A stretch of DNA of 64,000 nt from Prochlorococcus sp. AG-402-N10 (GCA_003216465.1 QCIU01000005.1:62001-126000), one strand, 5' to 3'. Positions 37,337-46,325 are shown, counted from the first letter of the stretch. The notes: a model not told the origin generated them from the sequence alone. Made by a program: numbers and translations.

Positions 37337-39139
37337 ATGTCAGAAATTAATACAAGTTTACTTTCAGAAAATATATACTTTTCAAAATTTGAAATTACTA
37401 AGAATTTTACTTGCGTCAGATTTCTTGATCAAAATAAAGAAAGATTTGAGCTTGAATTTAACCTGGAGAAAGGAACTTCTTATAATACCTTTTTCATCAA
37501 AAGTAATGCAGAACTGTTCATTATTCATCCACCTGAAAAAGGATATTCAAAAGCAATTAATAAAATAATCTCTACCTTCCTTGATCAATATGAATTAAAT
37601 AAAATTAACATCATTACTGGGCATATAAATCCTAAAATTATTGAAACAATAAAGAGTATCAGTACTCAATTCCAAAATTTAACTATCACATGTTCGAATC
37701 CAGGCTTTAAACTTATCAGCGAGCTTTGGAATCAAAAAAATCCAAATTCAACAAATTTTATTGACGTTCAATTACCTATAATCAACGTTATAAAAAAAGA
37801 ACTTAGTTTAGAACTAGAAAATACTTCATTAGAACTTATTCCTGTACCAACCGCACGATGGCCTGGCGGATTAATCGTCTATGAATGTAATCAAGAAATA
37901 CTATTAAGTGAAAAAATTTTTTCTGCTCACATAGCAACTGAAGACTGGTCGGAGAGTAACAGAATAAGTACGGAAATTGATAGAAAGCATTTTTATGATT
38001 GTCTTATGGCACCAATGTCAAATCAAATTGTATCAATAGCGGAAAAAATTTCTGAATTGGATATTAAAACTATCGCTCCACTCCACGGTCCCGCAATTGA
38101 ATATAGCTTAAAAAGTTTTGTCAATGACTACATTAGATGGGGAGAAAATCTTTCAACAAATAATCCTAAAATTGCCTTAATATATGCTAGTGCATATGGC
38201 AATACAGCTTCAATAGGCGATGCTTTAGCAAAAGGTATCAATAGAACTTCAGTAGAAGTTGAAAGTATTAATTGCGAATTTACCTCTAATGATGTTCTCA
38301 TAAAATCTATTCATGATGCAGATGGCTATCTAATAGGATCGCCTACTTTGGGTGGACATGCTCCAACTCCGATAGTAAGTGCTCTTGGAACTTTATTATC
38401 AGAGGGTAATAGAGATAAACCAGTGGGCATATTCGGTAGTTTTGGATGGAGTGGAGAAGCAATAGATTTGCTTGAAACAAAATTAAAAGATGGTGGTTTT
38501 AAATTTAGTTTTGATCCAATAAGAATAAAATTTAGTCCTAATAAACCAAAAATTAAAGAGCTAGAAGAAATTGGTACTCATTTTGGAAGAAAAATTTTAA
38601 AAAAAGCAAAACAAAAAACTAGAAAATCTGATACTGGCATGATATCTAGTAAAACCGATCCAACATTGCAAGCTTTAGGAAGAGTACTGGGTTCACTATG
38701 TGTTCTTACTGCCTCAAAAGGAAAAGATGAAAATAATGTTAAAGGGGCAATGCTTGCATCTTGGGTTAGCCAAGCAAGTTTTTCTCCTCCTGGATTAAGT
38801 ATTGCAGTTGCAAAAGATAGATCAGTGGAATCACTGCTACAAATAGGTGACTATTTCGCCTTAAGTATTCTTAGCGAAAAAGATTTCAGAGAGCCTTTAA
38901 AAAGGTTCACAAAACCTTTTTCACCAGGCGAAGATCGATTTGAAGGCTTAAATATTGAATACACACCTAACCAGCAAGTAATTATTCCTGAGTCTTTAGC
39001 CTGGTTAGATGCTTCTGTAAAAGAAAGAATGGAATGTGGAGATCATTGGGTAATATATGCTGAGGTTTTACACGGCAATATATTAAAATCCGATTGTCTT
39101 ACCGCTGTTCATCACCGAAAGAGTGGAGCAAACTACTGA
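37337..39139 (+). CDS. flv1: Flavodiiron protein, Flv1-type (non-canonical ligands)
   Basis: About 600 aa with the same three-part layout as the upstream paralogue. The diiron motif is degenerate (TGHINPKIIET instead of HxExDH), as in cyanobacterial Flv1. The flavodoxin part is seen in LIYASAYGNTASIGDALAKG, and the flavin reductase part has ALGRVLGSLCVLTASKG. I prefer the ATG at 37337 to the track's TTG at 37331. Flv1 and Flv3 probably act together. An accessory gene now separates it from flv3. Confidence 0.88.
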   Translation: MSEINTSLLSENIYFSKFEITKNFTCVRFLDQNKERFELEFNLEKGTSYNTFFIKSNAELFIIHPPEKGYSKAINKIISTFLDQYELNKINIITGHINPKIIETIKSISTQFQNLTITCSNPGFKLISELWNQKNPNSTNFIDVQLPIINVIKKELSLELENTSLELIPVPTARWPGGLIVYECNQEILLSEKIFSAHIATEDWSESNRISTEIDRKHFYDCLMAPMSNQIVSIAEKISELDIKTIAPLHGPAIEYSLKSFVNDYIRWGENLSTNNPKIALIYASAYGNTASIGDALAKGINRTSVEVESINCEFTSNDVLIKSIHDADGYLIGSPTLGGHAPTPIVSALGTLLSEGNRDKPVGIFGSFGWSGEAIDLLETKLKDGGFKFSFDPIRIKFSPNKPKIKELEEIGTHFGRKILKKAKQKTRKSDTGMISSKTDPTLQALGRVLGSLCVLTASKGKDENNVKGAMLASWVSQASFSPPGLSIAVAKDRSVESLLQIGDYFALSILSEKDFREPLKRFTKPFSPGEDRFEGLNIEYTPNQQVIIPESLAWLDASVKERMECGDHWVIYAEVLHGNILKSDCLTAVHHRKSGANY

Positions 39140-39155
39140 ACATTATTTTTAATTT

Positions 39156-39680
39156 ATGACTAATTCTAAAGATTTAATAATCATTTCAGCTAGTTGTGGA
39201 AAAAATCTAGAACTTTCGAAAAAATTTCAAGATAAAAGTAATGAACTTAAAATAAATTCTGAGATTTTAGATCTTACTACGTTTGATATTCCTTTATTCA
39301 ATCCACGAATTCATACCAAAGAAAATATCCCGCTTGAAATTATTGAAATAAAACAGAAGCTTTTTTCATATGAAAAATGGATTATATGTGCACCTGAATA
39401 CAATGGTTCAATTCCTCCAATTCTATCTAATTTAATAGCATGGCTATCAGTCTCAGGAGATGATTTTAGAGATTTGTTTAATGGTCAACCAATTGCAATT
39501 GCAACTTTTTCTGGAGGTGTTGGATTAGAATTATTAACCTCATTAAGAATCCAACTAGTACATTTAGGAAGTCAAGTATTAGGGAGACAACTATTCTCAT
39601 CATTTAGTAAACCAGTGGACATGAAAACAGTTGAAGATATAATTCACCGAGTATCACAAATGAAAAAATTAAAAATATAA
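39156..39680 (+). CDS. NADPH-dependent FMN reductase family protein
   Basis: A 174-aa flavodoxin-fold protein. ICAPEYNGSIPPILSNLIAWLS is the family's flavin-binding signature, and the N-terminal IISASCGKN replaces the usual phosphate loop. It follows flv1 by 16 nt on the same strand and may be co-transcribed; a role supplying reduced flavin to the flavodiiron system is only a guess from position. Confidence 0.85.
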   Translation: MTNSKDLIIISASCGKNLELSKKFQDKSNELKINSEILDLTTFDIPLFNPRIHTKENIPLEIIEIKQKLFSYEKWIICAPEYNGSIPPILSNLIAWLSVSGDDFRDLFNGQPIAIATFSGGVGLELLTSLRIQLVHLGSQVLGRQLFSSFSKPVDMKTVEDIIHRVSQMKKLKI

Positions 39681-39711
39681 AAACTACATTACAAAAATTC
39701 AACCAATTTGT

Positions 39712-41502
39712 TTATTGATTTATATTCCAAGCTTTTAAAATTTCCCTAGCCATAGGTAAGGCATGTACAGATCCTCCGCCTGGTGTATTTTGTGCGAAAG
39801 CAACCACGAGCAACTCACTTTTATCAGAAGGAGTGAAGCAAACAAACCATGCATGATCAGAACCTCCTTCTCCATCTTCAGCTGTACCAGTTTTACCAGA
39901 AACTGGCGGCAAATTAGATACTCCATAATTTATAGAAACTCCTGTTCCAGATTCAACTACTTTTCTCAATCCATTTTTAACTAACTTAATATTATTTGGA
40001 TCAATATCAATTTTTTTACGCTTTTTATTTAAAAAGAGTTGGCTTTCTGTTTTGGATAAATGAGGAGTAACCAAATAACCACCATTTGCAATTGCTGCAT
40101 AAGCACGAGCTATTTGAATTGGGGTAACTTGAACTACAAATTGCCCTATAGACATACTTGCAATATCCTCTGGTACCCATGGAGTTCTTCCAGGACTTCC
40201 CCATCCCCTTCCTTCTTTGGCCCATGAGCTACTGGCTACCAAACCTATATTTTCTTGCTCAGAAATTTCGATCCCAGATAATTTGGTAAAACCAAGTTTC
40301 CTAGAAACATTATAAATTTCATCAACTCCTACCCCATAACCAATCTGATAGAAAAAAGTATTACTAGAAACCCTTAAGGCATCTTCATAACCTATTGTTC
40401 CAAAACCCAGATCATTATGTTCTCTAAAACATTGACTACCATATGTAATACAAGGTTTAGTTTCTAACAAAGTTTCAGCAGGAAACCTTCCACTTTCTAA
40501 GCCAGCTAAAGCAGTGACAACTTTCCAAACACTACCTGGATCATATGCATTTAAAGCTCTGTTAAATAATGGCTTAGATGAAGAATTAAAGAGCTCGTTA
40601 TATTCTTTTTCTGGTTTAAAGTCTTTTGAAAAGAAATTTAAATCAAAAGTAGGTTTGCTAGCCATTGCTCTTATTGCGCCATCTCTAGGATCCATAACAA
40701 TTACTGCTCCTCCTTTTTTGTCTTTAAGCACTTCCTCTGCAACCAATTGTAATTTCAAATCAATTGTCAAATGTATATCTTTGCCCTTTTTTGAAGGTTT
40801 AATGCCGAGGGATTTTTGAAATGAACCTAAAGAGTTTACCTCGATCATTTCACCACCCCATTCCCCTCTTATAAGATCTTCGAAGACAAACTCTATACCT
40901 GTTCTTCCTATTAAATCATTTAATTTATAGCCTTTTTCAGACAAGCTATTAAATTCCATATCTGTAATAGGTTGGGTATATCCGATTAAATGAGAAGCAA
41001 CTGTTTTGTAAGGGTAATTTCTAATCAATTTTCTGGATATTTCTATACCACGCAATATATTTTCATTTTCTTTAAATTTGATAACTTGATTAATTGTTAA
41101 ATTATCAAATAGAGTTATTGAATATTTATTATTTTTTAAGCCGTTAGCATATTTTTGTTGCAGTAAGTCAGTTGGTATCTCTAGCAGAATTGAAATCTTT
41201 GATTTATATTTCTGCCACTCTATCTCATTGACATATTGTGGTTTTAAAATAAGAGAATAATTAAATTTACTGTCTGCTAATATAACGCCATTTTTATCTA
41301 GTATCCTCCCTCTAATTGGCTGGGTTGCGATTAATCTAATTCTATTTTCATCAGACATTTTTTTATAAGTCTCATGATTTAATAATTGCAAAAAAATTAA
41401 TCTTATTAATATCAAAAAAAAAGCAAGAGATGTAAAAAGATAGATAACCAAAGGTTCTCTATTTAATGAAAAAAGTTTTTTTTTCAATTTATTATTTTTC
41501 AA
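39712..41502 (-). CDS. mrdA: Penicillin-binding protein 2 (peptidoglycan transpeptidase)
   Basis: 596 aa. One N-terminal membrane anchor (VIYLFTSLAFFLILIRLIFL), a dimerisation domain, then a transpeptidase domain with SVWK (catalytic serine, DPGSVWKVV), SSNTF and the KTG motif in VSGKTGTAEDG. Class B PBP for cell elongation. The start is TTG and overlaps the end of a 55-aa upstream frame by 11 nt, which favours translational coupling. Confidence 0.93.
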   Translation of the reverse strand: MKNNKLKKKLFSLNREPLVIYLFTSLAFFLILIRLIFLQLLNHETYKKMSDENRIRLIATQPIRGRILDKNGVILADSKFNYSLILKPQYVNEIEWQKYKSKISILLEIPTDLLQQKYANGLKNNKYSITLFDNLTINQVIKFKENENILRGIEISRKLIRNYPYKTVASHLIGYTQPITDMEFNSLSEKGYKLNDLIGRTGIEFVFEDLIRGEWGGEMIEVNSLGSFQKSLGIKPSKKGKDIHLTIDLKLQLVAEEVLKDKKGGAVIVMDPRDGAIRAMASKPTFDLNFFSKDFKPEKEYNELFNSSSKPLFNRALNAYDPGSVWKVVTALAGLESGRFPAETLLETKPCITYGSQCFREHNDLGFGTIGYEDALRVSSNTFFYQIGYGVGVDEIYNVSRKLGFTKLSGIEISEQENIGLVASSSWAKEGRGWGSPGRTPWVPEDIASMSIGQFVVQVTPIQIARAYAAIANGGYLVTPHLSKTESQLFLNKKRKKIDIDPNNIKLVKNGLRKVVESGTGVSINYGVSNLPPVSGKTGTAEDGEGGSDHAWFVCFTPSDKSELLVVAFAQNTPGGGSVHALPMAREILKAWNINQ

Positions 41503-41659
41503 AATTTGTATCTTTTTTACTAAAAAGTTTTTTTTCTAATAAATTGATATTTTCTTTAATATATTTTAGTTTCAAAATTAATAATTGATACTCATTTAAA
41601 TTCTTATCATTGTCTAACTTGGAATTTTTTATATCTTTAGGTTGTTCTTTACTATCCAT
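41492..41659 (-). CDS. Small charged protein, 55 aa, upstream of mrdA
   Basis: Below the ORF-track cutoff. The frame runs from MDSKEQPKDIKNSKLDNDKN through NEYQLLILKLKYIKENINLLEKK to FEK-stop. It is a short charged helix, possibly coiled coil. It overlaps the start of mrdA, which has a TTG start, so a real and coupled gene is plausible. No family recognised. Confidence 0.55.
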   Translation of the reverse strand: MDSKEQPKDIKNSKLDNDKNLNEYQLLILKLKYIKENINLLEKKLFSKKDTNFEK

Positions 41660-41771
41660 AATATAAGTGTTAGATAAATTGCTAACTAAATTTTTAATAT
41701 TTTAAATAATAAATGAAAAATTATCAAAATAATAATCCTTTTCAAATAAGGATACTCATTTTAAAAGAAAT

Positions 41772-42380
41772 TTAAATTGACTGATCTAAATTTTGTTCGA
41801 AATATGGATTGCAACTATTTTTTGATATTCCTGAAGACCAACCTATCAATGCAGATATAAAAACTACCACGATTAACGGTAAAAGAGCTTGATGAGTATT
41901 TTCCAAACTTAACCATTCCTTCCAACTTCTAATAAATCTATCCCTTTGAAATTTTCTTTTTTCGTTTTCTTCAGCTCTAGCTTTTTTAGCAAAAGACTTT
42001 TTTACCCACTTTTCAAAAGGAAGCTTTTTAGTAATCGACATTTTTCTCTCAACTTCTAATAATTGTCCAGAATTAAGCTGAGGATGAAATGTACTTATAA
42101 GCTCAAGAGTTTTTAAAAACATTTCTACACTTGCATCTTTTATCAGCTTTTGGTCTTGACTTAAATCACCCCAGTCTATTTCTGGATAGAACCGATTTCT
42201 GTTTGACTGAATTTGCTCTTCTGGCATTTGTCCAGGTTCTCTCAACCATCTATTAGTATTTTCATCGAACCTTCGCCAATATAAAAATGGATTAATAAAG
42301 ATTGTTTTGCCTGCAATTTTGACAATATCTTGTTGTAAATGCTTGCTAATTTTATTATCGGTAATTTTTTGTTTGTTCAA
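41772..42380 (-). CDS. Hypothetical protein with C-terminal membrane anchor
   Basis: 202 aa. The N-terminal half holds aromatic-rich IFINPFLYWRRFDENTNRW, the middle is strongly basic and helical (KKSFAKKARAEENEKRKFQRD), and one membrane span is near the C-terminus (ALLPLIVVVFISALIGWSSG). I do not recognise the family. It lies between mrdA and a nuclease gene on the same strand. Confidence 0.68.
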   Translation of the reverse strand: MNKQKITDNKISKHLQQDIVKIAGKTIFINPFLYWRRFDENTNRWLREPGQMPEEQIQSNRNRFYPEIDWGDLSQDQKLIKDASVEMFLKTLELISTFHPQLNSGQLLEVERKMSITKKLPFEKWVKKSFAKKARAEENEKRKFQRDRFIRSWKEWLSLENTHQALLPLIVVVFISALIGWSSGISKNSCNPYFEQNLDQSI

Positions 42381-42470
42381 AATCTGAAATTAATTATCTT
42401 CTTAAAGATTATCTGCATTTACAAATTTTTCCATACTTTTCAAATAATATTATTCGTTCAATTACCTTAA

Positions 42471-43184
42471 TTAAACTTTTGACAACTGCCAACGCTTTTT
42501 TAAATAATTACAATATTCACAATTTATGGAGGGTGGAGGAAACTCATCAGATCTTAGTAAATTTAATACTTGTAAAACTTTCTCTTCTACCCATGAGGTA
42601 GAGCAATCTAGCTTAATAATATGTACGTCAAATGTGAGCTGATTATTAAAAAACTTTTCATTCTTTTTTCCATTGAAATAAAGAAGATAGGCTTCATTTG
42701 CGACTTTGAAACCATTCTTTCTAAACAACCACTGATACATTTCTAGTTGTCTTTTATATGCTTTTGCATAATCATATTTATTAAAAGTTTCAAACCAATC
42801 AAAATTATTTCTTGAAGTTGCTTTTACATCAACGACTATAAGTTCCCCATTTTGTTTTTGCCATACATCATCTACCGCACCACCAAAATCGTAATTATGC
42901 TCAACAGATTTGTATCTTATACCTTTAAAATTACTTCTCCAAATATCTATATCTTTATGCTGAAAAGGAACAGCATCGATATTATTCTCAATAAATAGAG
43001 GATGAGGCTCCTGAATAGCTCGATAATAATCAAATTCATTTTTTACTAGATTATCTACAGCAATGTTTAAAGTAAATGGTAATGATGGTGGTTTAATTTT
43101 ATGTTTTTTATCAAGAACACAACATCTTGGGCAATTCAGATATTTTTCTACAGTAGACCTACTTAATTTGATAACTGTATCCAT
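42471..43184 (-). CDS. PD-(D/E)XK nuclease superfamily protein (Cas4/RecB-like)
   Basis: 237 aa. The nuclease core is seen as GGAVDDVW followed by ELIVVDVKATSR (the D...DxK pattern) and a helix YKRQLEMYQWLF with the conserved Gln. Cysteines at both ends (CPRCC near residue 20, CEYCNY near the C-terminus) could bind an Fe-S cluster as in Cas4 and AddB. No CRISPR array or recBCD gene is nearby. DNA repair is a family inference. Confidence 0.75.
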   Translation of the reverse strand: MDTVIKLSRSTVEKYLNCPRCCVLDKKHKIKPPSLPFTLNIAVDNLVKNEFDYYRAIQEPHPLFIENNIDAVPFQHKDIDIWRSNFKGIRYKSVEHNYDFGGAVDDVWQKQNGELIVVDVKATSRNNFDWFETFNKYDYAKAYKRQLEMYQWLFRKNGFKVANEAYLLYFNGKKNEKFFNNQLTFDVHIIKLDCSTSWVEEKVLQVLNLLRSDEFPPPSINCEYCNYLKKRWQLSKV

Positions 43185-43366
43185 TTTTTGAGAAATTTAA
43201 AAAAATATGAAAATGTTTTTAATTATTTGTTCCTTAAATTTGGATGAAATAAAACATACAATAATAAACAAAATTAATTTTTAAACAATTTCAACTAAAA
43301 ACGTTTGAAAATCACATTTATTAATTTTTAATGAATAAAATTAAGTTTTCAATTTAATTGTAGAGA

Positions 43367-43408
43367 ATTCTTTATTAAATATCAAAATTTTGATATTTAA
43401 TAAAGAAT
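43367..43408. promoter_or_regulatory. Perfect 42-bp palindrome upstream of the TPR-sulfotransferase gene
   Basis: The left arm (43367-43387, starting ATTCTTTATTAAATATC) and right arm (43388-43408) are exact reverse complements with no loop. A TGTAGAGAA motif shared with the downstream TPR-gene flanks precedes it. It could be a cruciform, an operator, or an mRNA hairpin 66 nt before the ATG. Not a typical terminator, because no T-run follows. Confidence 0.75.
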
Positions 43409-43473
43409 ATTCGATAGTTTCTAAAGAACTCTATAATTATAATCAACACTAAGTTGAACAATATTGCTAGAGA

Positions 43474-45168
43474 ATGAAAGCTTTTGAACATGAAGATAAA
43501 TTTCATAAAAAACTAAATAAAAACACCAAAAAAATTTACCTTTCTAAAGAACAAATATTAAGTAAAGCATTACAATTTCATTCACAAGGAAATATTTCAG
43601 AAGCAGCAAAATATTATCAATATTTTATTAATCAAGGATTCGCAGACGCAAAGGTATTTTCTAATTTTGGTGTACTGTTGCAAGGATTAGGAAAATTAAA
43701 GGAAGCAGAATTATATATTCATAAAGCAATAGAACTTAACCCTAATTACGCTTTAGCTCATTCAAATCTTGGAGGTATATTAAAAGAACTTGGAAAATTA
43801 AAGGAAGCAGAATTATATATTCGTAAAGCAATAGAACTTAATCCTAATTCTCCTGATGCCTATTCCAATCTTGGAGTAATATTAAAAGATCTTGGAAATT
43901 TAAAAGAAGCAGAATTATATATTCGTAAAGCAATAGAACTTAATCCTAATTCTCCTGATGCCTATTCCAATCTTGGAGTAATATTAAAAGAACTTGGAAA
44001 ATTAAAGGAAGCAGAATTATATATTCGTAAAGCAATAGAACTTAATCCTAATTCTCCTGATGCCTATTCCAATCTTGGAGTAATATTAAAAGATCTTGGA
44101 AATTTAAAAGAAGCAGAATTATATATTCGTAAAGCAATAGAACTTAATCCTAATTGCGCAATTGCATATTTTTCTCTATCGACACTTAAATACACCAATG
44201 AAAGTAACATATGGATAAATAAACTTTTCTCTAAAAATTTTTTAAATAACAAAAACATACAAGATCAAATTAACATTTTCTTCGCAAGAGCAAATATTCT
44301 TCATAATGATAAAAAATACCAAGAAAGTTCTAAATACCTTAAATTAGCAAATAAATTAAAACTTAATATAAAAAAATCTCAATCTGAAATCAGAATCAAT
44401 AAATCTAAAACATTACTTTTTGAAACTAATAAAAGAGAAATAAATCAAAAAAGATCCACTAACTATCCACAAAGTATTTTTATTGTAGGAATGCCAAGAA
44501 GTGGATCTACATTGATTGAGTCAATCCTTAGTATGAATAATGAAGTTTATAATTTAGGGGAAATTAACATACTAGAAGAATCATTCCTAGATCAAAAACA
44601 AATTAATCAAAAATTAACTCTTACTGATATTTATTGGAAAAAAATTAGCAAATATACAGGAAAATTTAATATCACAACTAATAAATGGTTATACAACTAT
44701 CAATATGCAGGCATTATCTCAAGAGAAATAATAAATGCCAAAATTATTCACTGTTTTAGAAATCCTTTAGATAATATTCTTTCAATTTTTCGAGCACATT
44801 TTGCTACAGGAAATGAATATTCATCGTCACTTGTTGATACTGCAAAAGTTTACATAGATCAAGAAGCAGTAATGACAGAATATAAAAATAGATTTAGATC
44901 AAAAATATATGACCTAAATTATGACTCATTAGTTACTAATCCAAATGAAGAAATTAAATCTTTAATATCTTGGTTACATTGGCAGTGGGAAGATACATAT
45001 TTATCACCTCATTTAAATAAACGCTCAGTATCAACAGCAAGCAATGTTCAAGTTCGTTCGCCTATAAATTCAAAATCAATTGGGGGTTGGAAAAACTACA
45101 AAGAAATGCTTCAACCTTCTATAGGAATCATTACTAAAAACGATAAATATAAAGACCTTAGGTATTAA
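43474..45168 (+). CDS. TPR-repeat protein fused to a sulfotransferase domain
   Basis: 564 aa. Residues 25-230 are TPR units of 34 residues (LKEAELYIRKAIELNPN). From about residue 330 a sulfotransferase domain follows: IFIVGMPRSGSTLIESIL is the PAPS 5'-phosphate loop and CFRNPLDNILSIFRAHF the 3'-phosphate site. Such proteins may sulfate polysaccharides or proteins. Nearly identical 102-bp units suggest recent expansion. It sits at the outer edge of the guaA-adjacent accessory array. Confidence 0.85.
   Translation: MKAFEHEDKFHKKLNKNTKKIYLSKEQILSKALQFHSQGNISEAAKYYQYFINQGFADAKVFSNFGVLLQGLGKLKEAELYIHKAIELNPNYALAHSNLGGILKELGKLKEAELYIRKAIELNPNSPDAYSNLGVILKDLGNLKEAELYIRKAIELNPNSPDAYSNLGVILKELGKLKEAELYIRKAIELNPNSPDAYSNLGVILKDLGNLKEAELYIRKAIELNPNCAIAYFSLSTLKYTNESNIWINKLFSKNFLNNKNIQDQINIFFARANILHNDKKYQESSKYLKLANKLKLNIKKSQSEIRINKSKTLLFETNKREINQKRSTNYPQSIFIVGMPRSGSTLIESILSMNNEVYNLGEINILEESFLDQKQINQKLTLTDIYWKKISKYTGKFNITTNKWLYNYQYAGIISREIINAKIIHCFRNPLDNILSIFRAHFATGNEYSSSLVDTAKVYIDQEAVMTEYKNRFRSKIYDLNYDSLVTNPNEEIKSLISWLHWQWEDTYLSPHLNKRSVSTASNVQVRSPINSKSIGGWKNYKEMLQPSIGIITKNDKYKDLRY
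43684..44157 (+). repeat. 102-bp tandem coding repeats (TPR), higher-order 204-bp period
   Basis: Units begin at about 43684, 43786, 43888, 43990 and 44092. They alternate between the ELGK and DLGN versions, so a two-unit block (204 bp) has duplicated almost exactly. This predicts strain-to-strain length changes. Confidence 0.85.
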
Positions 45169-45204
45169 TCAATAAATATATATTTTATGAATATCTGCAT
45201 TTAA

Positions 45205-45262
45205 AAAATATGTAGAGAAAACCATTAAACTACGATTTTTCAACAGAGAAAGTGCCAAATTG
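45205..45262 (-). promoter_or_regulatory. Remnant of a TPR-gene upstream region without its gene
   Basis: Contains TGTAGAGAAAACC and CTACGATTTTTC in the order seen upstream of the three TPR genes (46048, 47995, 49144). Here no TPR gene lies to the left, suggesting that a fourth unit was deleted and left its right end. Confidence 0.5.
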
Positions 45263-45264
45263 CC

Positions 45265-45344
45265 GTGACAAACCTATGACAAATAGAGGGTCGAAAACCC
45301 AGTCAAATCCTTTCTCTAATCTAGTTGACAAACCCGTGACAAAC
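45265..45344. repeat. Two direct-repeat pairs, 11-bp period (GTGACAAAC type)
   Basis: TGACAAA at 45266 and 45277; TGACAAAC at 45326 and 45337. The whole 80-nt block resembles 49203-49281 beside guaA, including the intervening TAGAGGG and CCCAGT. The second pair abuts the 3' flank of the next TPR gene, as if two element ends recombined and lost the core between. Confidence 0.7.
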
Positions 45345-45385
45345 CGAAGACTTCCATTCTTAATATTTTTCTTTGTAATTAGATG

Positions 45386-45410
45386 AACTAATTGTAGAGA
45401 ATTAGTTTTT
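45386..45410 (+). terminator. Possible hairpin terminator (rightward)
   Basis: AACTAATT-gtagag-AATTAGTT followed by further T. It points rightward, so it would serve transcripts from the TPR-sulfotransferase gene 220 nt away, though the same element recurs at 47207-47233 after another TPR gene. It may simply be part of the conserved TPR-unit flank. Confidence 0.4.
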
Positions 45411-45430
45411 ATAATAACTTCAATATCAAT

Positions 45431-46021
45431 TTAACAATTATATTTTATCCACCTATTTAGTATCTCTGTCACTTTATTAATTTTCGAGAATTTAAGTGCC
45501 CTTTTCATATCAGAACAAGCACCATTAAAATCGCCTATTTCTTTCTTTGCTAAACCTCGAAAATAATAAGGAAATAAATCATTTGAATCAATTTTGATAG
45601 ATTTATTATAGTCAGAAATTGCACCATAATAATCTCCTAATTCAAATTTAATATCTCCTCGAATTACAAAACTAAATTTATAATTTTCATCCATCTTGAC
45701 TGCTTTATCTATAATTTGAAGTGCCCCTTTATAATCTTGCAAATAATATTTACTCCTACCAATTCTACTTAATGCAAAAACAGAATAAGGATTTATTTTT
45801 AATGCTCGATTGTATTCAGATATTGCCCCATAGTAATCTTCATCGTCAAATTTCTTATTTGCTCTATCGATATAATAATCTGCACTCTCTGCATTTACTT
45901 TATTAGGAACAGAAAGTATCAATCCTGTCGTAGATAAAACTAAACTAGTTTTTATCATTAATGGATGCCCTAGTGGAATTAAAGATAATATTGCACCAAT
46001 AAAAGCAGTTCGTTTTTTCAT
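45431..46021 (-). CDS. Secreted or membrane-anchored TPR protein A
   Basis: 196 aa. The N-terminal MKKRTAFIGAILSLIPLGHP with a hydrophobic stretch to about residue 40 and VNAESA looks like a signal peptide or anchor. Three or more TPR units follow (YYGAISEYNRALKINPYS). The N-terminus is nearly identical to TPR proteins B and C, so the three are paralogues. TPRs mediate protein binding; partners unknown. Confidence 0.8.
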   Translation of the reverse strand: MKKRTAFIGAILSLIPLGHPLMIKTSLVLSTTGLILSVPNKVNAESADYYIDRANKKFDDEDYYGAISEYNRALKINPYSVFALSRIGRSKYYLQDYKGALQIIDKAVKMDENYKFSFVIRGDIKFELGDYYGAISDYNKSIKIDSNDLFPYYFRGLAKKEIGDFNGACSDMKRALKFSKINKVTEILNRWIKYNC

Positions 46022-46047
46022 GTCAAAATTTACTTTTCATTAATATA

Positions 46048-46090
46048 CCAACTGTAGAGAAAAAAGACTTTCTACGATTTCTCTTAAGAG
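46048..46090 (-). promoter_or_regulatory. Conserved upstream block of TPR gene A
   Basis: CCAACTGTAGAGAAAA, then CTTTCTACGATTTCTCT. The block contains GTAGA/TCTAC and AGAGAAA/TTTCTCT inverted repeats and is preceded, on the minus strand, by a TATATT candidate -10 box. It recurs upstream of TPR genes B and C. Confidence 0.55.
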
Positions 46091-46224
46091 ACGAAGAATA
46101 AGAGCCAGGTAAAACCGCCCTATATTTATTCGCCCAAAAGCACTGCTATGAAATAACAATCATCTTGTCTATTTCTCACATAAAACCGATTAATTTGAGT
46201 TATAACTTGGTTCTTAAAATCTAT

Positions 46225-46245
46225 TTATTCCCACTCAATAGAACA
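46225..46245 (-). repeat. Copy of guaA 3' end (SIEWE-stop)
   Basis: The first 15 bases on the plus strand (TTATTCCCACTCAAT) are identical to the end of guaA, encoding I-E-W-E-stop on the minus strand. The sequence diverges beyond. No frame leads into it. Confidence 0.75.
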
Positions 46246-46305
46246 ATCGTAAAAAACCCCTCTACTTCTATTGATATAATTGACATCTATAAAGTGGATA
46301 CTTTC

Positions 46306-46325
46306 GCAACAAACCCGCAGCAAAG
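46306..46325. repeat. Direct-repeat pair, 11-bp period (GCAACAAAC type)
   Basis: GCAACAAAC at 46306 and GCAGCAAAG at 46317. Starts 81 nt from the guaA-tail copy at 46225. Confidence 0.65.

Larger units (their letters stand above)
45345..46224. mobile_element. Candidate element at the guaA locus, unit 1 (TPR gene A)
   Basis: The right border is the guaA-tail copy at 46225. The left border has a repeat pair but no guaA-tail copy, so this end seems rearranged. The stretch 46022-46224 holds the conserved TPR upstream block and otherwise nothing I recognise; I could not find a convincing right-end repeat pair. Confidence 0.45.
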
